Shown: positions 1-5,005 of the stretch, in pieces
Layout of the letters: the number at the start of each line of letters is the position of its first letter
Position numbering within the stretch: the stretch's first letter is position 1
Origin: [Haemophilus] felis
Lineage (GTDB): Bacteria; Pseudomonadota; Gammaproteobacteria; Enterobacterales; Pasteurellaceae
Assembly: GCA_002015125.1 (NCBI GenBank)
Contig: MUYB01000002.1
Coordinates: 1 to 7,021 of the forward strand
DNA length: 7,021 nucleotides
Direction of reading: 5' to 3'
The notes under the pieces: model-generated
What the model saw: the letters and a program-made list of their open reading frames with translations, nothing else
Told to the model about the DNA's origin: nothing
Database searches by the model: none
Translations under genes and position numbers: made by a program

Positions 1-71
1 TCTCCCTGCAAGCACTTTTTTTAAAAAAATTTAAAAAACCGATCTTTTGTATAAAAAGAATACAATTTGAT

Positions 72-99
72 TTTACTAATAAAATAAACTCTCTATAAT
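72..99 (+). promoter_or_regulatory. Probable promoter of the queCDE operon
   Basis: A perfect -10 hexamer TATAAT lies at 94-99, with TTTACT (four of six matches to TTGACA) at 72-77 and a 16-bp spacer. The flanking DNA is very A+T-rich. Transcription would start near 106, so the transcript would carry the hairpin at 122-158 and then the preQ1 aptamer before queC. No better promoter is visible between the hairpin and the aptamer. Seen: the boxes and spacing. Inferred: that they are used. Confidence 0.6.
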
Positions 100-121
100 C
101 CTTATCCTGAAAAAGTAAAGA

Positions 122-164
122 AAGCGGTAGGATTTCAACATTGCAGATCCTACCGCTTGTTTTT
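122..164 (+). terminator. Uptake-signal hairpin resembling a Rho-independent terminator
   Basis: A perfect 12-bp stem pairs 122-133 with 147-158 around a 13-nt loop, and GTTTTT follows at 159-164. The right arm read on the - strand is ACAAGCGGT (152-160), the uptake-signal core known from the Actinobacillus/Mannheimia branch. The left arm (AAAGCGGT) matches it except at the outer positions. Opposed uptake signals often serve as terminators in Pasteurellaceae. It could end a gene lying left of the window, or it could sit inside the queC leader, since the best promoter is upstream of it. Confidence 0.7.
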
Positions 165-176
165 CTGTTATCGGTA

Positions 177-213
177 CGTGGTTCGCAACCCTCCCACGCA
201 AAAAAACTAAGGA
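177..213 (+). promoter_or_regulatory. Class I preQ1 riboswitch containing the queC ribosome binding site
   Basis: A 5-bp stem P1 (CGTGG 177-181 with CCACG 194-198) encloses a 12-nt loop beginning TTC and including ACCC. It is followed by an A-rich tail, AAAAAAACTAAGGA (200-213). GGTTC, ACCC and AAAAAACTAAGGA at these spacings are the signature of the preQ1-I aptamer, the B. subtilis queC version having the same loop length. In this class the tail pairs with the loop as a pseudoknot when preQ1 binds. Here the tail's TAAGGA is also the Shine-Dalgarno sequence 6 nt before the queC ATG, so control should be translational: preQ1 hides the ribosome site and lowers preQ0 synthesis. I did not resolve the exact P2 pairs. 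Confidence 0.87.
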
Positions 214-219
214 CACACA

Positions 220-894
220 ATGAAAAACCAACCAAAAGCCGCTGTGATTTTCTCAGGCGGTCAAGATTCCACCACTTGCTTATTTTTGGCAATCCAAGAA
301 TTTGGCAAGGAAAATGTGGAAGTGATTACCTTTCAATACGGGCAACGCCACGCCATTGAGCTGGAAAAAGCCGCTTGGATTGCCAAGGATCTTGGCGTGA
401 AACAAACTCTGATCGACACCTCCGTGATCAAATCAATCACAACTAACGCTTTAATGGACGACACCGCCGAAATCCAAGAGAACGGCAATACGCCGAACAC
501 TTTTGTGGATGGGCGAAATGCGTTGTTTTTGCTGTATGCGGCGATTTACGCCAAAAGCCAAGGCATTCAAACCATTTTCACGGGGGTGTGCGAAACGGAC
601 TTCAGCGGTTATCCAGACTGCCGTGATGTGTTCGTCAAATCAATGAACGTCACGCTCAATTTAGCAATGGATTATAACTTCAACATTCGCACGCCGTTGA
701 TGTATCTCACCAAAAAAGAGACGTGGAAATTGGCGGACGAACTGGGGGCATTCGACTACATTCGTGAGCATACTCACACCTGCTATTTGGGCGTGGAAGG
801 CGGCTGCCACACTTGCCCAAGCTGTGTATTGCGAGAAAAAGGCTTGAACGAATACCTTGCGGAGCGTGCCTGTTTGGAGAAAGACGATGTTTAA
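220..894 (+). CDS. queC: 7-cyano-7-deazaguanine (preQ0) synthase QueC
   Basis: QueC uses ATP and ammonia to turn 7-carboxy-7-deazaguanine into preQ0 in the cytoplasm, the last of the three steps encoded here. The 224-residue length is normal for the family. The PP-loop ATP-binding motif SGGQDS is at residues 12-17. The conserved FxDGRN and [15 protein letters not shown] stretches lie near 95-136. Four cysteines (188, 196, 199, 202, in [15 protein letters not shown]) form the family's zinc site. ATG 220 is chosen because TAAGGA at 208-213, inside the preQ1 aptamer, is correctly spaced. Its last 8 bases overlap queD, indicating translational coupling. Position 97 is Asp where E. coli has Pro in TFVPGRN, probably just a subgroup difference. 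Confidence 0.97.
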   Translation: MKNQPKAAVIFSGGQDSTTCLFLAIQEFGKENVEVITFQYGQRHAIELEKAAWIAKDLGVKQTLIDTSVIKSITTNALMDDTAEIQENGNTPNTFVDGRNALFLLYAAIYAKSQGIQTIFTGVCETDFSGYPDCRDVFVKSMNVTLNLAMDYNFNIRTPLMYLTKKETWKLADELGAFDYIREHTHTCYLGVEGGCHTCPSCVLREKGLNEYLAERACLEKDDV

Positions 895-1318
895 AATCGC
901 CAAAGAATTTAGCTTTGATATGGCTCATATGTTGGACGGACACGACGGCAAATGCCAAAATCTGCACGGACACACCTACAAATTGCAAGTCGAAATTGCA
1001 GGCGAATTGCACCAAAGTGGGGCAAAAAGCGGAATGGTAATGGATTACAGCGACCTGAAAGCGATGGTCAAAACACACATTCTTGAGCCGATGGATCACG
1101 CTTTTATTTACGACACCACCAGCGAGCGAGAGTGCCAAGTGGCAAAATTGCTCAATGAATTGGACTCCAAAACCTTTGGAATGCCTGCCCGCACCACCGC
1201 CGAGCAAATGGCGAAATTTATGTTTGACCGACTGACCACAGTCGGTTTGCCTGTGAGTTTAATCCGCCTGTGGGAAACGCCAACGTCTTATTGCGAGTAT
1301 TGCCAATGCAACGGGTAA
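887..1318 (+). CDS. queD: 6-carboxytetrahydropterin synthase QueD
   Basis: QueD converts 7,8-dihydroneopterin triphosphate, the GTP cyclohydrolase product, to 6-carboxytetrahydropterin, the first step specific to the queuosine pathway. The protein has 143 residues, as expected for the longer QueD forms. The zinc ligands are His14, His27 and His29 (HxH in NLHGH). Cys23 is the catalytic cysteine, Asp70-His71 form the conserved DH pair, and the ETPTSY motif near the C-terminus belongs to the pterin site. ATG 887 overlaps the queC end by 8 bases and has GGAG at 876-879 upstream. An in-frame ATG at 857 would add 10 residues unlike other QueD proteins and increase the overlap, so I rejected it. Confidence 0.96.
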   Translation: MFKIAKEFSFDMAHMLDGHDGKCQNLHGHTYKLQVEIAGELHQSGAKSGMVMDYSDLKAMVKTHILEPMDHAFIYDTTSERECQVAKLLNELDSKTFGMPARTTAEQMAKFMFDRLTTVGLPVSLIRLWETPTSYCEYCQCNG

Positions 1319-1956
1319 GATTTTTGGAAAAAAATGCAAATGTTGCCGACACCGAATATCGCATTGTGGAAATTTTTGAAACCTTGCAAGGCGAAGGCTT
1401 CAACACAGGAATGCCAAGTATTTTTATCCGTTTTGGCAAATGTAATTTAGCCTGTCCGTGGTGCGACACCAATTACAACCAGTATGAAACCAAAACGCTA
1501 GCAGAGATTATGCAGACGGTGCGACAGTTCACTGCTCGCAATATCATCATCACAGGCGGCGAGCCGACCATTCAGCCGAATTTGGAACGGCTGCTCGACC
1601 AACTCAAGGCCGAAGGCTATTTTATTGCGATTGAAACCAACGGCTTAAAACCTGTGCCGTTGCAGATTGATTACATCGCCACCAGCCCGAAACGGTTGTA
1701 TCAGAAAAATTACCTGAAACATCACATTCCATTCGCTCACGAAGTGCGAATTGTGGTCGATGATGATGTGTTTGCGTTCTGCGAGCAAATTGAGCAAAGC
1801 ATCAAAGCCGAGCGTTACTATCTTTCGCCTTGTGAATGCAACGGCGAGATGAATATGCTCGAAACCATCACGCTACTTGGCTTGCTCAATCAACGCCCAA
1901 ACCGCCCCCGTTGGCAGTTGAGTATTCAGACGCATAAAATGGCGGGGATTGAATAA
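1306..1956 (+). CDS. queE: 7-carboxy-7-deazaguanine synthase QueE (radical SAM)
   Basis: QueE is a radical-SAM enzyme that contracts the ring of 6-carboxytetrahydropterin to give 7-carboxy-7-deazaguanine, the substrate of QueC. With ATG 1306 the protein has 216 residues, close to the 223 of E. coli. The [4Fe-4S] cysteines are 46, 50 and 53 in CNLACPWC, preceded by the family motif FETLQGEG (24-31). The SAM-binding GGEP is at 84-87 and an SPCE segment lies near 176. The start overlaps the queD end by 13 bases. A GTG at 1270 would also keep the frame open, adding 12 residues and a 49-base overlap. Neither start has a strong ribosome site, so expression probably relies on coupling to queD. Confidence 0.95.
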   Translation: MQRVRFLEKNANVADTEYRIVEIFETLQGEGFNTGMPSIFIRFGKCNLACPWCDTNYNQYETKTLAEIMQTVRQFTARNIIITGGEPTIQPNLERLLDQLKAEGYFIAIETNGLKPVPLQIDYIATSPKRLYQKNYLKHHIPFAHEVRIVVDDDVFAFCEQIEQSIKAERYYLSPCECNGEMNMLETITLLGLLNQRPNRPRWQLSIQTHKMAGIE

Positions 1957-1978
1957 CATCCTAACTATTTATATTCTC

Positions 1979-2007
1979 TTGTTTTTAGTGACACTAAAGG
2001 TTAAAGT
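1979..2007 (+). promoter_or_regulatory. Possible promoter with a palindromic operator in its spacer
   Basis: A perfect 15-bp palindrome, TTTAGTGACACTAAA (1984-1998), has two 7-base arms around a central A. It falls between a weak -35-like TTGTTT (1979-1984) and a weak -10-like TAAAGT (2002-2007), which are 17 bp apart. A short odd-centred palindrome in this position is typical of a repressor site. There is no T-run after it, so it is not a terminator. The palindrome is certain; the promoter and the regulator are inference. Confidence 0.35.
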
Positions 2008-2037
2008 ATGAACAGTTTAAATAGTAAGGAGTAGCAT

Positions 2038-2874
2038 ATGATGAACCTTGAAAATACTATTGGCTTGGGCGTGGCAGGGAATTTTGCTGGGCATTTGGAG
2101 CAGGCAGGCGAAGCCAAGGATTTTTTGAAAGTGGCGGTAAAAGATGCCATTCAGCCGAAAGCGATTTTTCCGTTTTATGTGCCAAGTGAAGTGCTTGCCG
2201 AGCGAGATCAGTTTTTGGCGGCGTTTCCGCTTTCATCAGATACGATCAATTTTCCGAATGATGCGGATAATTTGCAGATTGAGCCTGAAGTGGCGTTGAT
2301 GTGTGAAATTCAGTATGACAATCAACAAGTTGTGGCGTTAAAACCGACTCATTTTGCGGCTTATAACGATTGTTCTATCCGTCGCCCGAACGCACGCAAA
2401 ATTTGTGAGAAAAAGAATTGGGGGACAAATTCCAAAGGGCTGTCGGCAAATTGGATTACATTGGATAAATTTGAGCAAGGTGGCAATTTGGACGATTATC
2501 ACATCGCTTGCTTCCACAAACGAGCTGGCGTGTTGAATGAATATGGCATTGATAGCCCGACTGTCGGTTACAGCTATTTTCATCAGCAGTTGTTGGATTG
2601 GATCGTCGATCGAATGAATCATCAGCCCGATCAAGATCCGATGAACAATATCGCTGATCTTTTGGCTCGTGCAAATTACCCAACCCAAGCGGTGATCAGC
2701 ATTGGGGCAACTCGCTACACCGAATTTGGCGAGCGGAATTTCTTGCAAGTGAATGACACCAGCATTGTGGCGGTGTACAACGCCAAGCAATATCGCCACG
2801 AACAGATCGTGGCAATGGCAGAAACTGAGCAGTTTGCCGAGGATATTTCTGCGTTGGTGCAGAAGGTAAAATAA
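2038..2874 (+). CDS. DUF5718 family protein, possibly fumarylacetoacetase-like
   Basis: A 278-residue soluble protein with no signal peptide or membrane segment, which I recognise as the DUF5718 type found in Pasteurellaceae and related Proteobacteria. Its function is not established. It has segments in the same order as fumarylacetoacetate hydrolases: an EPEVAL motif at 82-87 (compare their E-x-E metal site), NDCSIR at 110-115 (compare NDxSxR), and SKGLSANWITLDKF (132-145), where that family has a KGFDTF-like stretch. A C-terminal segment at 217-247 could match the family's final strand region. This suggests a metal-dependent C-C hydrolase or isomerase fold, but it is motif reading only. TAAGGAG (2025-2031) serves either ATG 2038 or ATG 2041. 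The 81-bp gap from queE suggests separate or only partly shared transcription. Confidence 0.85.
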   Translation: MMNLENTIGLGVAGNFAGHLEQAGEAKDFLKVAVKDAIQPKAIFPFYVPSEVLAERDQFLAAFPLSSDTINFPNDADNLQIEPEVALMCEIQYDNQQVVALKPTHFAAYNDCSIRRPNARKICEKKNWGTNSKGLSANWITLDKFEQGGNLDDYHIACFHKRAGVLNEYGIDSPTVGYSYFHQQLLDWIVDRMNHQPDQDPMNNIADLLARANYPTQAVISIGATRYTEFGERNFLQVNDTSIVAVYNAKQYRHEQIVAMAETEQFAEDISALVQKVK

Positions 2875-2895
2875 GTGAAAGTAAAATAAATGAAA
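2866..2895 (+). repeat. 15-bp tandem duplication across the DUF5718 stop codon
   Basis: GTAAAATAAGTGAAA (2866-2880) is followed directly by GTAAAATAAATGAAA (2881-2895), with one mismatch, and then a partial third copy, GTAAAA (2896-2901). The stop codon TAA at 2872-2874 lies in the first copy and an in-frame second TAA in the next. This looks like a slippage duplication between the gene end and its terminator. It has no evident function beyond supplying a back-up stop. Confidence 0.75.
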
Positions 2896-2898
2896 GTA

Positions 2899-2945
2899 AA
2901 AAAGTGCGGTGGCGCCTTCGCTATGTTGGCGCCACCGCTTTTTTT
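2899..2945. terminator. Bidirectional terminator between the DUF5718 gene and menB, with a Haemophilus-type uptake signal
   Basis: An 11-bp G+C-rich stem pairs GCGGTGGCGCC (2906-2916) with GGCGCCACCGC (2928-2938) around an 11-nt loop. It is followed by seven T on the + strand (2939-2945) and preceded by an A-run that becomes a T-run on the - strand. It can therefore stop both converging transcripts, from the DUF5718 gene and from menB. The left edge reads AAGTGCGGT (2902-2910), the Haemophilus-type uptake-signal core. Confidence 0.9.
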
Positions 2946-2960
2946 CTGCAATACGTCCTG

Positions 2961-3818
2961 TTACGGATTCCGCTTAAACTTGCTGAAATCAGGGGCGCGT
3001 TTTTCGTTGAAGGCGTTGCGACCTTCTTGTCCTTCTTCGGTCATATAGAACAACATTGTGGCGTTGCCTGCCAGTTCTTGTAAGCCAGCTTGACCGTCGC
3101 AGTCGGCGTTAAGGGCGGCTTTTAAGCAACGCAAGGCGATTGGGCTGTTGCGTAGCATTTCACGGCACCAACGCACGGTTTCTCTTTCTAATTCCGCATA
3201 AGGTACGACGGTGTTGACCAAACCCATTTCTAAGGCTTCTTTGGCATCATATTGACGGCATAAGAACCAAATTTCACGGGCTTTTTTCTGACCCACAATG
3301 CGTGCCATATAGCTGGCACCCCAGCCGCCGTCGAAGGAACCCACTTTCGGGCCGGTTTGACCAAAAATGGCGTTGTCCGCGGCGATGGTTAAATCGCATA
3401 ACATATGCAGGACGTGACCGCCACCGATGGCATAGCCTGCCACCATTGCCACCACAGGTTTCGGGCAGCTGCGGATATCTCGTTGGAAGTCCAACACGTT
3501 CAAATGATGCACGCCGCTTTCGTCTTTGTAGCCACCGTAATCGCCACGCACTTTTTGGTCGCCGCCTGAGCAGAAGGCTTTTTCCCCTTGCCCAGTTAAC
3601 ACAATCACGCCGATTTTTTCGTCAAAACGAGCGTTGGAAAAGGCGTGGATCATTTCTTTTACCGTTTGCGGGCGGAAGGCATTACGCACTTCAGGGCGAT
3701 TGATGGTGATTTTGGCGATGCCGTCGCTGGATTTGTGGTAGAAAATATCGGTGTAACCTTCGCTGCAATCCACCCACTCAATCGGGGCGTAAAGCACGTC
3801 ATCTTTTGGATTTTGCAT
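2961..3818 (-). CDS. menB: 1,4-dihydroxy-2-naphthoyl-CoA synthase MenB
   Basis: MenB closes the second ring of menaquinone, converting o-succinylbenzoyl-CoA to 1,4-dihydroxy-2-naphthoyl-CoA in the cytoplasm. It is a crotonase-fold enzyme of 285 residues, the same length as E. coli MenB. The CSGGDQ motif at 83-88 and [21 protein letters not shown] (from 128) form the CoA and oxyanion sites. QTG at 154-156 marks the bicarbonate-dependent type. Ser161, Asp163 (SFDGG) and Tyr258 fall at the E. coli catalytic positions. TAAGGA (3825-3830 on the other strand) lies 6 nt before the ATG. birA is 95 bp upstream on the same strand, but no other men gene is adjacent, so menB is separated from any menFDHCE cluster. 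Confidence 0.97.
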   Translation of the reverse strand: MQNPKDDVLYAPIEWVDCSEGYTDIFYHKSSDGIAKITINRPEVRNAFRPQTVKEMIHAFSNARFDEKIGVIVLTGQGEKAFCSGGDQKVRGDYGGYKDESGVHHLNVLDFQRDIRSCPKPVVAMVAGYAIGGGHVLHMLCDLTIAADNAIFGQTGPKVGSFDGGWGASYMARIVGQKKAREIWFLCRQYDAKEALEMGLVNTVVPYAELERETVRWCREMLRNSPIALRCLKAALNADCDGQAGLQELAGNATMLFYMTEEGQEGRNAFNEKRAPDFSKFKRNP

Positions 3819-3864
3819 AGTGTTTCCTTAGCTATGTAATAAAGTGATATGAAAAAATTGCCAT

Positions 3865-3892
3865 ATTATAGCGAATGTTTCGCCATTCACTA
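3865..3892 (-). promoter_or_regulatory. Probable menB promoter
   Basis: Read on the - strand, a perfect TATAAT occurs at 3870-3865. A weak -35 candidate, TAGTGA (three of six), lies at 3892-3887 with a 16-bp spacer. It sits between the birA stop and the menB ribosome site, and would give a short leader of about 40 nt. No terminator is visible after birA, so read-through from birA is also possible. The -10 is clear; the -35 is poor. Confidence 0.5.
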
Positions 3893-3913
3893 GGCAGATT
3901 TTATGCTAATCCC

Positions 3914-4852
3914 TTAGGTTGTTTTGCGTAGGGACACTTCGCCGCCGTTGAAATATTGCATTCCTTGTTCTGTGAGCAATTGCAAATAACCACGTGAATC
4001 AATGCCTTGTGCTACACCGCTGATGCGGTGATTTTCGCCGATAAGCTGCACTGGAGCGTTAGAGTAAGCATCTATACTTTGCCATTTTTGGCGAAAATTT
4101 TCATCGATGCCGTGTTGCTCAAATTCCTTTAGTGCATTGGTTAAATTTTTGATCAATTTAGCGACTAGGTTATTGCGATCAAGATTGGGTAAGGCTTCTA
4201 TTAATTCCGCCCAAGGTTGATCGATGTGTTGGGCTTGTTTGCCTAAACTCAAATTAACGCCGACGCCAATAATGATGTTGTGCAAGCCATTATTTTTATT
4301 GGCAATTTCTAATAAAATGCCTGCTAATTTCCGTCCTTGTAACAAAATATCATTTGGCCATTTTAGTTGAATGTGGCTCGCACCAGCCTGCGTTAAGGTT
4401 TCTGCAATCGCCACTCCCACCACCAAACTTAAACCATTGAGGTCAAGAGTGCGTGGGAAAGTCCAATATAAACTCATAATAATTTGTCCAGCAAACGGCG
4501 ATAGCCACGCACGCCCACGCCGCCCTCTGCCAGCGGATTGATATTCCGCAAGGCAGACCGCACCGTTTTCGAGTTGATGAATATTGTCCAGCAAAAATTG
4601 GTTTGTGGAAGGTAAGACAGCGGCGATAAACAATTGATGATTGCTTAATTCAGCGGCTAAATAATTTTTGTTCAACAAAGGAAGTTGAGGAATTAATTTG
4701 ACCTGCTGTTCATTAATTTCCAGTTGAATGCCTTGCTGCTGCAAAGCGATAAGTTGTTCAAAAACAGCGGCGGCGTCGCAGTGAAGTCGTGTTTTTAATT
4801 GTGAGATAAAAACAGGTTCGCCGTTACTTAAAATTGTAATTAGCTCAGACAT
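3914..4852 (-). CDS. birA: Biotin--[acetyl-CoA-carboxylase] ligase / biotin operon repressor BirA
   Basis: BirA activates biotin with ATP as biotinyl-5'-AMP and attaches it to the AccB carrier subunit of acetyl-CoA carboxylase. In E. coli it also represses the bio genes. The protein has 312 residues against 321 in E. coli and the same domain order: an N-terminal winged-helix region (about 1-60), the ligase core, then a C-terminal domain ending GGEVSLR. Ligase motifs are GRGRRGRAW (108-116), KWPND (164-168) and RKLAG with Lys175. The N-terminal helix-turn-helix can be aligned with E. coli, but its second helix (around DAAAVFEQLIAL, 26-37) lacks the basic residues seen there, so operator binding may be altered. 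The start is supported by TAAGGAAA a few bases upstream. Confidence 0.96.
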   Translation of the reverse strand: MSELITILSNGEPVFISQLKTRLHCDAAAVFEQLIALQQQGIQLEINEQQVKLIPQLPLLNKNYLAAELSNHQLFIAAVLPSTNQFLLDNIHQLENGAVCLAEYQSAGRGRRGRAWLSPFAGQIIMSLYWTFPRTLDLNGLSLVVGVAIAETLTQAGASHIQLKWPNDILLQGRKLAGILLEIANKNNGLHNIIIGVGVNLSLGKQAQHIDQPWAELIEALPNLDRNNLVAKLIKNLTNALKEFEQHGIDENFRQKWQSIDAYSNAPVQLIGENHRISGVAQGIDSRGYLQLLTEQGMQYFNGGEVSLRKTT

Positions 4853-4885
4853 TGAGTTTCCTTATTTAAGCCGTTAATTGCGACT

Positions 4886-4891
4886 ATTATA
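4886..4891 (-). promoter_or_regulatory. -10 element of a probable birA promoter
   Basis: TATAAT on the - strand, 34 bp before the birA ATG, is the only good candidate for divergent transcription of birA. No convincing -35 is present at 15-18 bp, so the promoter may be weak or need an activator. No biotin-operator-like palindrome is seen here. Confidence 0.45.
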
Positions 4892-4926
4892 AGAAAAAAT
4901 TTTTGCCAGTTCTCCATAAAAATCCA

Positions 4927-4955
4927 TTTTCAAGTTTTGCCAAAATCTGTATAAT
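4927..4955 (+). promoter_or_regulatory. Probable guaB promoter with a G+C-rich discriminator
   Basis: TTTTCA (4927-4932, four of six) and a perfect TATAAT (4950-4955) are separated by 17 bp. The -10 is followed immediately by CCGCCCGC (4956-4963), a G+C-rich discriminator that stands out in this A+T-rich region. Such discriminators mark promoters under stringent (ppGpp/DksA) control, and guaBA in E. coli is one of these. The start would be near 4962, giving a leader of about 45 nt. No PurR box (ACGCAAACGTTTGCGT-like) is visible. Confidence 0.65.
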
Positions 4956-5005
4956 CCGCCCGCAATTTTTCCAGTTTAATTTTCATTTTTTAAGGAACTA
5001 TTGCA

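Noticed and set aside
1..40. Terminator of a gene to the left of the window
   Set aside because: A run of T after AAGCAC at 11-22 could be the tail of a hairpin, but the other arm would be outside the window and cannot be seen.
141..359. Open frame of 72 codons overlapping the leader and queC
   Set aside because: It crosses the hairpin arm, the riboswitch and the start of queC in another frame and has no ribosome site or recognisable domain.
707..1207. Open frame of 166 codons on the - strand
   Set aside because: It is antisense to queC and queD, which are unambiguous, and its translation resembles no family.
2338..2799. Open frame of 153 codons on the - strand
   Set aside because: It is a shadow of the DUF5718 gene, with no ribosome site or recognisable motif.
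3302..3703. Open frame of 133 codons on the + strand
   Set aside because: It is antisense to menB, whose catalytic residues are all in place; the Arg-rich, low-complexity translation is typical of a shadow frame.
3831..3913. Terminator between birA and menB
   Set aside because: Only a 5-bp GCGAA/TTCGC hairpin without a T-run is present, overlapping the menB -10 region, so termination is not supported.
4853..5005. PurR or BirA operator in the birA-guaB gap
   Set aside because: I looked for GCAAACGTTTGC-like and GTAAACC...GGTTTAC-like palindromes and found neither.
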